A stretch of DNA of 64,000 nucleotides, from contig JADIYY010000004.1 in assembly GCA_016705065.1 (NCBI GenBank), positions 124,001 to 188,000 on the forward strand. Reading direction: 5' to 3'. Under the pieces are notes generated by a model that was not told the DNA's origin, searched no databases, and saw only the letters and a list, made by a program, of their open reading frames with translations. The position numbers and the translations under genes were made by a program. This stretch comes from Candidatus Aalborgiella aggregata (GTDB lineage Bacteria; Pseudomonadota; Gammaproteobacteria; Burkholderiales; Burkholderiaceae_C). Positions 17,412 to 25,370 of this stretch are shown piece after piece. The stretch's first letter is position 1; each line of letters starts with the position of its first letter.

Positions 17412-20400
17412 TTAAACTAATTTGGATTGTGTTTTCTCCATGCGCTTACTGAAAAGCGCATAGTAGAGAACGGGAATCACCACCAATGTGAGCAAGGTAG
17501 ACACCAAAATACCGAATATCAATGAAATAGCCAAACCATTGAAAATAGGGTCGTCCAAGATAAAGAATGCGCCAATCATGGCAGCCAAGCCTGTCAATGC
17601 AATCGGTTGTGCCCGCACAGCGGCAGACTGAACCACAGCATCTTTGAATGCCATACCTTGCGAAACTTGCAACTCTATAAAGTCAACCAACAATATAGAG
17701 TTGCGCACAATGATGCCTGCCAATGCGATCATGCCAATCATGGACGTGGCAGTGAACTGCGAACCCAACATAGCATGGCCAGGCATGACGCCAATGATTG
17801 TTAGCGGAATGGGTGCCATGATGACCAAGGGCGTTAAATAGCTGCGAAATTGCGCCACCACCAAAAGGTAAATCAACACCAATCCTACTGCATAGGCGGC
17901 ACCCATATCGCGGAAAGTGTCGTAGGTGATTTGCAACTCACCATCCCATTTGATGGCATATTGTCGATAAGTTTCCGCAGGTTGTGTAATCCAGTACTCG
18001 CCCATTTCACCCGTACCAGGCAAGGCGGCTTTGGAAAGCTTGTCGCGAATAGCGAACAGGCCATACAAAGGTGAATCCAATTGTCCAGCCATGTCACCAA
18101 AAACGTAACTTACGCCTTTCAAATCTTTGGTGAATAGCGGTTTGTCAATCACACCACGCTCAATTTCCACCAATTCAGACATAGGAACCATTTGTCCATT
18201 AGCTGCCCGCAAAGGCATTGCCAGCAATGCATCCAATCCGGTTTGTGATTGCAGTGGTAATTGCAAACGCACCGGTACTGGGTACTTGGATTGACCGTCA
18301 CGCAGATAGGTAGTATCAGCACCTGACAAAGCCATGGCTGCAGTTTGCGCAACACTGGCTATAGGTATGCCCAACGATTCCGCACGTTGGTGACGCACAC
18401 GCAAATAAGCCCGTGGCGCGTTTTCTTTGATGGATGTGTCCACACCCACGATATCAGGCGTCTCATCAAACGCCTTCGATAGGCGCATGGCCAGTTCTTG
18501 GCGACCCGCTTCATCAGGTCCATACACTTCAGCTACCAATGGAGACATTACTGGCGGTCCTGGTGGGACTTCAACCACTTTAACTCGGGCATTGTGTTTG
18601 AGGCCGATTTTTTCTAACTCAGGACGTAAACGTTGGGCGATGGCATGGCTTTTTTCGCTACGCTGATGCTTATCTACCAACGCCACTTGTAGGTCACCCT
18701 GCTCAGCGTCTGATCGTAAATAATACTGCCTCACCAAGCCATTGAAAGTGATTGGTGATGCTGTTCCTGCATAAGCTTGTAGATTCAGTACTTCAGGTTG
18801 CTTTGCCAACAATGCGCCCAGTTCATGCAATGTGGAGGCTGTATTTTCCAACGGTGTGCCAGCTGGCATTTCCACCACCACTTGAAACTCACTCTTGTTA
18901 TCAAACGGCAGCATCTTCAGCACCACCCATTGCACCAAAGTTAATCCCACAGACAAAAGCAGTGCAACCAGAATACCAGCCAGCAACAGCCAACGCTTGC
19001 GTGCACTATCTAAGAACGGCGTCAGCACACGTTTGAACAAGGTTTGCAACTTGGGTCCAAGACCTTTGGCATCCACTTCATGGCTTGCATGCGTACCCGT
19101 GGCATGCGAATGCTGTTTCATCATTTTCAAAGCCAACCAAGGTGTCACCGTAAACGCTATGGCCAAGGATATAGCCATACCCAAACTGGAATTGATTGGA
19201 ATTGGACTCATATAAGGGCCCATTAAGCCTGTAACAAACGCCATGGGCAGCAAAGCAGCAATCACGGTCAAGGTCGCCAAGATTGTGGGGCCACCTACCT
19301 CATCGACAGCACGCGGAATGATGTCTTTAAGCGAATCGTTCGGAGTGAGCTGTTGATGCCTGTGTATGTTTTCAACCACCACAATTGCATCGTCCACCAA
19401 AATACCAATCGAAAAAATCAACGCAAAGAGTGATACGCGGTTTAAGGTAAATCCCCAAGCCCATGATGCAAACAAGGTAGCCATCAATGTCAATATCACT
19501 GCGGCACCCACGATGACGGCTTCGCGTCGACCCAAAGCAAGACCTACTAACAAAATAACTGAGCCCGTGGCAAAAGCTAATTTTTGAATCAGCTTGTTGG
19601 CTTTTTCAGCAGCTGTTTCACCATAGTCACGGGTAATGGTGGCTTCAATGTTACTGGGTATCACCGTGTTATTTAGTGACTTAATGCGCTCACTAACTGC
19701 TCGAGAGACATCGACCGCGTTTTGTCCCGGCTTTTTGGTCACACTGATGGTCACTGCTGGGTTCACGCTACCAGCCTGCAAAGCATCAACTTTATTTGCG
19801 CCTTCGGGAGAGACATCTTTAGAATTAGTCACCATCGCACTGCCAGGTGTGAACCAAACATAACGTTGAGCAAGTTGCGCACCCGTTTCAATGCGTGCAA
19901 CTTCACGTAAAAATACGGGCAAGCCTTTGTTCACACCAACAACAATGTCGCCCACATCTTGTTCAGAGCGCAGAAATTCACCTGTCTCCACACTTAACAT
20001 TTGCACGACCTTGCTATGCGCATCAACAACCGTACCAGATGGCATACCCACATTGGCCGATGCCAAAGATTGCTTGAGAGAAAGTACATCAACACCGCGC
20101 TCACGCATGCGCACCGGATCTAGCCAAACATGCACGGCACGACCTGGGCCGCCAATGGTTTGAACTTCGCGAGTACCAGGTACAGACTTCAATTCAGACT
20201 CAACCGCATGGGCCACACGTTCTAGTTCATACGCTGGCAAGGTTTCCTTGCCCCACAACGTCACCGCTAAAACGGGTACATCGTCAATGCCTTTGGGTTT
20301 CACAATGGGCGCTAATGTGCCCAAATCACGGGGTAACCAATCTTGGTTGGCATTGAGCACATCGTAAAGACGAACCAAAGCCTCGGTACGCGGCACACCT

Positions 20401-20720
20401 ACTTTGAACTGCACAGTGACAACCGCAACGCCTGGACGCGCAACGGAATATGTGTGTTCAATACCGGCAATTTGACTGAGCAACTGCTCGGCAGGCCGTG
20501 CCACCATGTTTTGCACATCGGCACTGGATGCACCTGGGAATGGTATCAACACATTCGCCATAGTTACATTGATTTGCGGCTCTTCTTCACGTGGCGTGAC
20601 CAAGACAGCAAACAAACCCAGCAACAAAGCCACCAATGCCAACAAGGGCGTCAGCGGATTCGATTGAAATGCGGCTGCAATGCGGCCTGATATGCCCATT
20701 TTTTCAGTATTGATGTTCAT
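17412..20720 (-). CDS. Efflux RND transporter permease subunit
   Basis: 1102 aa inner-membrane proton antiporter of the AcrB-like superfamily. It has one N-terminal membrane helix, two large periplasmic loops and two clusters of membrane helices. The TM4 proton-relay pair is present in GILVDDAIVVVENIHRH, the HAE-type pattern rather than the CzcA metal-type pattern. It is paired with an adaptor gene 7 bases upstream and a DUF2892 gene downstream; no outer-membrane factor is present, so it probably borrows one. Substrate unknown. The context (DUF2892, CsoR-like operator) hints at metal, thiol or sulfur stress. Confidence 0.92.
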   Translation of the reverse strand: MNINTEKMGISGRIAAAFQSNPLTPLLALVALLLGLFAVLVTPREEEPQINVTMANVLIPFPGASSADVQNMVARPAEQLLSQIAGIEHTYSVARPGVAVVTVQFKVGVPRTEALVRLYDVLNANQDWLPRDLGTLAPIVKPKGIDDVPVLAVTLWGKETLPAYELERVAHAVESELKSVPGTREVQTIGGPGRAVHVWLDPVRMRERGVDVLSLKQSLASANVGMPSGTVVDAHSKVVQMLSVETGEFLRSEQDVGDIVVGVNKGLPVFLREVARIETGAQLAQRYVWFTPGSAMVTNSKDVSPEGANKVDALQAGSVNPAVTISVTKKPGQNAVDVSRAVSERIKSLNNTVIPSNIEATITRDYGETAAEKANKLIQKLAFATGSVILLVGLALGRREAVIVGAAVILTLMATLFASWAWGFTLNRVSLFALIFSIGILVDDAIVVVENIHRHQQLTPNDSLKDIIPRAVDEVGGPTILATLTVIAALLPMAFVTGLMGPYMSPIPINSSLGMAISLAIAFTVTPWLALKMMKQHSHATGTHASHEVDAKGLGPKLQTLFKRVLTPFLDSARKRWLLLAGILVALLLSVGLTLVQWVVLKMLPFDNKSEFQVVVEMPAGTPLENTASTLHELGALLAKQPEVLNLQAYAGTASPITFNGLVRQYYLRSDAEQGDLQVALVDKHQRSEKSHAIAQRLRPELEKIGLKHNARVKVVEVPPGPPVMSPLVAEVYGPDEAGRQELAMRLSKAFDETPDIVGVDTSIKENAPRAYLRVRHQRAESLGIPIASVAQTAAMALSGADTTYLRDGQSKYPVPVRLQLPLQSQTGLDALLAMPLRAANGQMVPMSELVEIERGVIDKPLFTKDLKGVSYVFGDMAGQLDSPLYGLFAIRDKLSKAALPGTGEMGEYWITQPAETYRQYAIKWDGELQITYDTFRDMGAAYAVGLVLIYLLVVAQFRSYLTPLVIMAPIPLTIIGVMPGHAMLGSQFTATSMIGMIALAGIIVRNSILLVDFIELQVSQGMAFKDAVVQSAAVRAQPIALTGLAAMIGAFFILDDPIFNGLAISLIFGILVSTLLTLVVIPVLYYALFSKRMEKTQSKLV

Positions 20721-20727
20721 TGGAGGC

Positions 20728-21927
20728 TCACTTTGCAGCAGGAGCGACTACTGATGCAGCGGCTGGCTTGGAGTTTTGAATGATGGGTTTGGCACCTTTC
20801 AGACCAGCTTTAACTGGGTCAAGTGCAACCAAATCGTTTTCATCCAAACCAGCCAATACCTCTACGCCCGATTCACCTTGATCTGCGCCCAATCTCACGG
20901 CTTTAAGAGCGAAGGCATCACCGGATACGACATACAAGGCCGTTAATTCACCACGACGCAACACAGCGGTACTGGGTACAACCATACGGTTTGCCTGTTT
21001 GTTGGTATTTGCATTTGTGCTGGTGCTGTTTGCGACAGTAAAACGCACGCGCACCTGCTGACCTGGCAACAGGGTTTTGGCGGCTTCAGTTGGCAACTCT
21101 AAGCGCCACTCAACGGTCTGAGAAACCGCATCTGCGGTTGGCACACTGCTGCGCGAAACGGGCCGAATCCACTGGGCTGGGCTGTTGCTGCCATCTGCTG
21201 TTGGCAAGCTGGGCATTTTGACTTCAATAGCGCCTGCGTTAGCGGCTGCTGTGGCCGTGCTTGCACGCGACATGGGAACTTGCACTACCGCACGTAATGG
21301 CAGCGGTGCATAAAGAGTTAAGAGGGGTTTACCTGGTACAGCCAAATCGCCAGCTTCGGCATGTGTTTGCAATACCCAGCCGTCATACGGGGCTGTCACG
21401 CGAGTGAAGCCTTGCGCCAAAGCAGATTGTTTGGCGCCCGCGTTGGCCTGGTCTTTGGCAGCTGTCGCAGATTTAAACTGCGACTCTGCGGTATCCAATG
21501 CAGCTTTGCTGACAAAGCCTTTGGCTTGCAGCTCTTTGGTGCGATTAAAGTTGGCTAGCGCATTGCTTAATTCAGCTTGTGCTTGTGCCATTTGCGCTTG
21601 ACTGCGTTGCACACCGGTTTGCGATTCACGATCGTCAACGGTTGCCAGAACTTGTCCTGCTTTCACTTTATCGCCGGCTTTGACAGTTAAAGTTGCAATG
21701 CGTCCTGAAGCCTGCGATGAAATGGTGCTTTGCTTCACAGGCTGAATCACGCCATCCAGTTCAAAACCTACACCTACAGATTTCATTTGCGCAGATACGA
21801 CAGGAACTTGCACCGCTGTTTGTGCCCAAACGATAGACGTCAGCAAACCGCCAACCAAAACCGAAGCGATTTGCAAAGATTGGCGACGATTCAATTGCGA
21901 CAATTGAGATACATACATTGCGTTCAT
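20728..21927 (-). CDS. Efflux RND transporter periplasmic adaptor subunit (MFP)
   Basis: 399 aa. An N-terminal signal region with RR and a hydrophobic stretch ends at VWAQ near residue 36. Then come the half-lipoyl domain (ISSQASGRIATLTVKAGDKV), an alpha-helical hairpin (about 105-165, Ala/Gln-rich with coiled-coil character) and beta-barrel domains (VTAPYDGWVLQTHAEAGD). It links the RND permease to an outer-membrane channel. First gene of the operon, with its promoter and operator 20-60 bases upstream. A shorter start at Met4 is possible. Confidence 0.92.
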   Translation of the reverse strand: MNAMYVSQLSQLNRRQSLQIASVLVGGLLTSIVWAQTAVQVPVVSAQMKSVGVGFELDGVIQPVKQSTISSQASGRIATLTVKAGDKVKAGQVLATVDDRESQTGVQRSQAQMAQAQAELSNALANFNRTKELQAKGFVSKAALDTAESQFKSATAAKDQANAGAKQSALAQGFTRVTAPYDGWVLQTHAEAGDLAVPGKPLLTLYAPLPLRAVVQVPMSRASTATAAANAGAIEVKMPSLPTADGSNSPAQWIRPVSRSSVPTADAVSQTVEWRLELPTEAAKTLLPGQQVRVRFTVANSTSTNANTNKQANRMVVPSTAVLRRGELTALYVVSGDAFALKAVRLGADQGESGVEVLAGLDENDLVALDPVKAGLKGAKPIIQNSKPAAASVVAPAAK

Positions 21928-21943
21928 AAAGACACCTTAAAAA

Positions 21944-21961
21944 TATACTATAGGGAGTATA
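21944..21961. promoter_or_regulatory. Palindromic operator overlapping the efflux promoter
   Basis: TATACT - ATAGGG - AGTATA, a perfect 6-6-6 inverted repeat. The TACT/AGTA half-sites around a G-rich centre resemble sites of the CsoR/RcnR (DUF156) repressor family. One arm is the -10 hexamer of the promoter, so binding would block transcription. Confidence 0.6.
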
Positions 21962-21984
21962 CCATGGCGCCTGAATTAGCGCAA
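21956..21984 (-). promoter_or_regulatory. Sigma-70-type promoter of the RND efflux operon
   Basis: TTGCGC at 21984-21979, exactly 17 bases, then TATACT at 21961-21956, reading on the minus strand toward the adaptor gene. The start of transcription would fall near 21949, about 22 bases before the ATG. Confidence 0.6.
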
Positions 21985-21995
21985 GCCAGACCAAT

Positions 21996-22017
21996 TTCCC
22001 GTTTTTTTGTGCGGGAA
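21996..22017. other. Hairpin between DUF3149 gene and efflux promoter
   Basis: TTCCCG and CGGGAA form a 6-bp stem with a 10-base loop. A second small stem, CCTCA-ATC-TGAGG, lies at 22022-22034. They may end the DUF3149 transcript, but there is no proper T-tract outside the stem. The rest of 21.93-22.33 kb holds the operator, the DUF3149 gene and the FNR-like boxes. Confidence 0.3.
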
Positions 22018-22067
22018 TCAACCTCAATCTGAGGCGTACGAAACTAAGTTCTAGAAATTTATTATTT

Positions 22068-22214
22068 CTATTTGGTTTTAGAGGACCGTTCAGCCTCATC
22101 CATTTTACGGACTACCATTTTGTACATGTACCACATCATGCCAAGCATGAAAACAATCACAGCCAAACTCATCAAACCGTAGTCGGTAGAAATCAAATCA
22201 TTCAACATTTTCAT
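22068..22214 (-). CDS. DUF3149 family small membrane protein
   Basis: 48 aa, below the usual ORF-size cutoff. The start has an excellent ribosome site (AAAGGAG, 5 bases before ATG). The product begins MKMLNDLISTDYGLMS, continues with one hydrophobic helix (about residues 16-33, ending in MMWYMYKMV) and a charged tail (RKMDEAERSSK). This matches the DUF3149 layout of a short acidic lead, LMSL, one transmembrane helix and a basic/acidic end. Function unknown. Two FNR-like boxes upstream suggest induction at low oxygen. Confidence 0.8.
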   Translation of the reverse strand: MKMLNDLISTDYGLMSLAVIVFMLGMMWYMYKMVVRKMDEAERSSKTK

Positions 22215-22267
22215 TTTTAGCTCCTTTATTCATGAAGCTACTATCGTGCTAATAAAGAAGCCAGACT

Positions 22268-22281
22268 ATGACCTAAATCAA
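22268..22281 (-). promoter_or_regulatory. FNR/Dnr-like box, promoter-proximal
   Basis: TTGAT-TTAG-GTCAT on the minus strand. A GATAGT hexamer at 22245-22240 would place the transcription start near 22233, putting the box centre 41.5 bases upstream, the spacing of class II FNR activation. Confidence 0.5.
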
Positions 22282-22299
22282 GTTTTCAGCAGATTGGTT

Positions 22300-22313
22300 A
22301 TGACTTAAATCAA
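22300..22313 (-). promoter_or_regulatory. FNR/Dnr-like box, distal
   Basis: TTGAT-TTAA-GTCAT, exactly 32 bases (three helical turns) from the proximal box and nearly identical to it. It lies between mutL and the DUF3149 gene. Confidence 0.45.
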
Positions 22314-22332
22314 AATGTCCATTAAAGCAAAC

Positions 22333-24234
22333 TCATTTACCCCGCATGAACAAAGCATCCAGCTCTTTGATAGAGATTTGCCGCCAGGTTGGGCGTCCAT
22401 GGTTGCATTGGTCTGATCGCTCCGTTGCTTCCATTTGCCGCAATAACGCGTTCATCTCATCTAGATTTAACTTCCGGTTGGCGCGTACTGCACCATGACA
22501 GGCCATAGTGGCCAATATCTCGTTTTGTGCACGCTGAATCACACTGGCTGCATCGTGTGTGGCCAATTCAGCTAACACGCTTCGTGCCAATTCAACGGCG
22601 TCACCTTGCGCCAAGGTGCTGGGCACGGCACGAACGGCCAAGGTTTTGGCTGAGAATGGACTGACATCCAAGCCCAATTGCAGCAAAGTATCTGTGCATT
22701 CTTGGGCCGTGTTGATCTCAAGAGGTGTTGCAGCAAAGGTATGGGGAATCAGCAAGGGTTGGCTGGACAATTTTGACTTGCCTTCGCTGGTCGCCACCTG
22801 TGTCCATTGCGCTTTCAGTCGTTCATAGACAATTCGTTCATGCGCGGCATGCATGTCCACGATCACCAAGCCTTGTGCGTTTTCTGCCAAGATGTAGATA
22901 CCCTGCAATTGAGCAATGGCTCGCCCCAAGGGCCAGATCGATGCATCATGCCTTGAACCTGCATCTGTGGCCGATTCATTGTTTCCAAATGGCTTAAATT
23001 CAGCTTGGCTAAAGCCATGCCAATCCCTTGCGACATCAGATGCATGCAAAGTTTCTGATGCTAAAAGCTCTTGATTTGCTATGTATTTAATAGCAACATA
23101 GGCATTATCTACGACACCTACAGCCTGATTTATCATATATTTTTGCTGAAATACAGGCAAATCAGGATTCATATTCTGCAAAGTACCATTGGGCAGCAGC
23201 TTGGCGCCACTGGAGGAGCGTGGCGTGGCCAAGGACTTTTCAACCGCATGTCGAACAGCTTGATGGACTTCGCGACCATCTCTGAAACGCACCTCTATTT
23301 TGGTGGGATGCACATTCACATCCACACGCGATGGCAGCATTTCTATATACAGAACATACACCGGTTGCCTGTGACCGTGTAACACGTCCTCATAAGCACT
23401 GCGCGCAGCGTGCGTCACCACTTTATCCCGCACATAGCGTTGGTTGATATAACAAAATTGCTGATCGGCACGGCTGCGCGCAAAATCTGGCAACCCTGCC
23501 CGCCCTGTAACGCGGATATTGCCATGGGCAGTGGGGTATTCATAGGCCACTTGCACCGATTGCTGTATGAATTCATCACCAAAGACATCGCGCAGCCTTT
23601 GCTGCCTGGCAGCTTCAAGTGTATCGCCTACACATGCACGCCATTGCTCAAGCAACTTGCCATCGTGCCAAATCGCAAAGCCCACGTCGTCCCGAACCAA
23701 AGCATGCCGGCGCACAGCTTCAATGCAATGTGCCAATTCGGTTGCGTCTGTCTTTAAAAATTTACGTCGTGCAGGGGTGCTGTAAAACAATTCTTTGACC
23801 GCTACTGTCGTACCTTGCATCCGTGCGGCCAGCGACATTTCTCCTGTACCGCCGTTCAACACATGGGCTGTAGCATGGTTTGCTGTACGCGAAGTTAACT
23901 CACAATCGGCGATTGAATTGATGGCTGCCAATGCTTCGCCCCGAAAGCCCATGGTACCGACCGACTCCAAGTCTTCCAAACTGCTGATTTTGCTGGTAGC
24001 GTGCCTCTTCAAAGCGATGGCCAACTCTTCTTTGGCGATGCCAATACCATCATCTTCAACAGCGATTAAGCGCACACCACCTGCCGACAATCGCACCGTG
24101 ATCTGCGTCGCACCCGCATCCAGCGCGTTATCAACCAGCTCACGCACCACGGACGCTGGCCGTTCAATCACCTCACCAGCCGCGATTTGGCTGATCAATT
24201 CATCTGGGAGTTCGCGTATGGGACGGCGTTGCAT
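22333..24234 (-). CDS. mutL: DNA mismatch repair endonuclease/matchmaker MutL
   Basis: 633 aa. The GHKL ATPase domain starts IRELPDELISQIAAGEVIERPASV, with the ATP-lid motifs DDGIGI near residue 59 and TMGFRGEAL near 93. The transducer and C-terminal dimerisation domain (MACHGAVRANRKL) follow. No DQHA(X)2E(X)4E endonuclease motif is obvious; the equivalent stretch reads VDMHAAHERIVYERL, with His/Glu-rich character, so endonuclease activity needs alignment. Residues about 364-386 in the interdomain linker (YMINQAVGV to IKYIA) come from a dispersed repeat read antisense. It is divergent from dedA. Confidence 0.95.
   Translation of the reverse strand: MQRRPIRELPDELISQIAAGEVIERPASVVRELVDNALDAGATQITVRLSAGGVRLIAVEDDGIGIAKEELAIALKRHATSKISSLEDLESVGTMGFRGEALAAINSIADCELTSRTANHATAHVLNGGTGEMSLAARMQGTTVAVKELFYSTPARRKFLKTDATELAHCIEAVRRHALVRDDVGFAIWHDGKLLEQWRACVGDTLEAARQQRLRDVFGDEFIQQSVQVAYEYPTAHGNIRVTGRAGLPDFARSRADQQFCYINQRYVRDKVVTHAARSAYEDVLHGHRQPVYVLYIEMLPSRVDVNVHPTKIEVRFRDGREVHQAVRHAVEKSLATPRSSSGAKLLPNGTLQNMNPDLPVFQQKYMINQAVGVVDNAYVAIKYIANQELLASETLHASDVARDWHGFSQAEFKPFGNNESATDAGSRHDASIWPLGRAIAQLQGIYILAENAQGLVIVDMHAAHERIVYERLKAQWTQVATSEGKSKLSSQPLLIPHTFAATPLEINTAQECTDTLLQLGLDVSPFSAKTLAVRAVPSTLAQGDAVELARSVLAELATHDAASVIQRAQNEILATMACHGAVRANRKLNLDEMNALLRQMEATERSDQCNHGRPTWRQISIKELDALFMRGK
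23077..23145 (+). repeat. Dispersed palindromic element, copy 3 (inside mutL)
   Basis: TGCTAT - 7 nt - ATAGCA, then AGGCAT, TACGACACCTACAGCC and the TTTATCATATA tail. The tail shares a stretch with copy 1. It is antisense to mutL and lies in the linker-coding part. Confidence 0.85.
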
Positions 24235-24300
24235 TGGAATAAGCTTGTTTGATACAGATACAGACTGATTTTAGTCATGCTCTTGTGTTGTAATTCAAGC

Positions 24301-24936
24301 ATGGAACTAATAACTACATTCTTGGACTTTTTGTTGCATGTTGATAAGTATCTCGAAATTTTCGTGACCAACAATGGCACTTGGGTTTACGCCTTGTTGT
24401 TTGCGATCATTTTTGTAGAAACAGGCTTGGTGGTGATGCCGTTTTTGCCCGGCGATTCCCTGCTTTTTGTGGTGGGTGCCATGTGCGGCATTGGACTCAT
24501 GAATTTGCCTTTGAGCATGGGATTATTGTGGCTGGCTGCCGTGTTGGGCAATCAATCCAACTACGCCATTGGGCGTTATTTTGGCCCCAAGGTGTTTCAG
24601 TGGGAGGATTCCAAATACTTCAATAAAAAAGCCTTCAACCAAGCGCATGATTTTTACGAAAAATACGGCGGTATCACCATTGTCGCGGCGCGGTTCATGC
24701 CTTTTCTGCGAACCTTTGCCCCTTTCGTTGCTGGGGTCGCACAAATGAACCGTGCCAAATTCACTTTTTACGACATCACAGGTGGTGCTTTGTGGGTGAT
24801 TGGCATCATCACCATTGGTTACTTTTTTGGCAACATCCCATTTGTCAAAGCGCATTTGGACAAAATCATTTGGGCAATGATTTTGTTACCTGGCTTAATC
24901 GTCTTGTATGGTGCATTGAAGTCAAGGAGCAAATGA
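24301..24936 (+). CDS. DedA family membrane protein
   Basis: 211 aa from the ATG at 24301; an ATG at 24277 would add eight unlikely residues. DedA/SNARE-associated proteins are thought to flip polyprenyl- or phospholipids. It has several membrane helices and the conserved ETGLVVMPFLPGDSLLF near residue 40, YAIGRYFG near 83 and ARFMPFLRTFAPFVAG near 126 (the R-F-x-P-x-x-R motif). It is co-transcribed with the thioesterase gene one base downstream of its stop, and inserted between mutL and amiC. Confidence 0.9.
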   Translation: MELITTFLDFLLHVDKYLEIFVTNNGTWVYALLFAIIFVETGLVVMPFLPGDSLLFVVGAMCGIGLMNLPLSMGLLWLAAVLGNQSNYAIGRYFGPKVFQWEDSKYFNKKAFNQAHDFYEKYGGITIVAARFMPFLRTFAPFVAGVAQMNRAKFTFYDITGGALWVIGIITIGYFFGNIPFVKAHLDKIIWAMILLPGLIVLYGALKSRSK

Positions 24937-24937
24937 A

Positions 24938-25342
24938 ATGGCCACTAAAGACGAAATCATTGACTTCATCAAAACCCAATTTCCGCAAGCCAAATGCACC
25001 ATTGATGAGGTAGGCAATCGGTCCGCCACGGTACGCCACAAAATTGGTCATGCTGAACTCAGACCAGGCGGCACAGTGGCAGGACCAGTCATGATGTTTG
25101 TGGCCGATGTAGCCTTGTACATCGCCATACTGGGTGAAATTGGTATCGTGCCTTTGGCCGTGACCACCAGTTTAAATTTTAATTTCTTGCGCAAACCTTC
25201 TGCTGACAAAGACATCATCGGTGTTTGCAAGCTCATCAAATTAGGCCGCACACTTGCGATTGGCGAGGTTTCGATATATTCAGAAGGCAGCCCTGAAATG
25301 GTTGCGCATGCGGTTGGTACTTATGCCATACCGAAAACTTGA
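24938..25342 (+). CDS. PaaI-family hotdog thioesterase
   Basis: 134 aa hotdog-fold protein. RPGGTVAGPVMMFVADVALYIAIL holds the expected central helix with Asp as candidate catalytic residue, and ATTSLNFNFLRK-like strands follow (here VTTSLNFNFLRKP). These enzymes hydrolyse acyl- or aryl-acyl-CoA; substrate unknown. It begins one base after the dedA stop with AAGGAG inside the end of dedA, so the two are translationally linked. Confidence 0.85.
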   Translation: MATKDEIIDFIKTQFPQAKCTIDEVGNRSATVRHKIGHAELRPGGTVAGPVMMFVADVALYIAILGEIGIVPLAVTTSLNFNFLRKPSADKDIIGVCKLIKLGRTLAIGEVSIYSEGSPEMVAHAVGTYAIPKT

Positions 25343-25370
25343 TTCACACAAGTATCAATTCAGTTTCCCG

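Noticed and set aside
21964..22032. 22-codon plus-strand leader peptide after a GGGAG-like site
   Set aside because: The GGGAG is part of the efflux operator palindrome, nothing follows it on that strand, and the sequence has no recognisable features.
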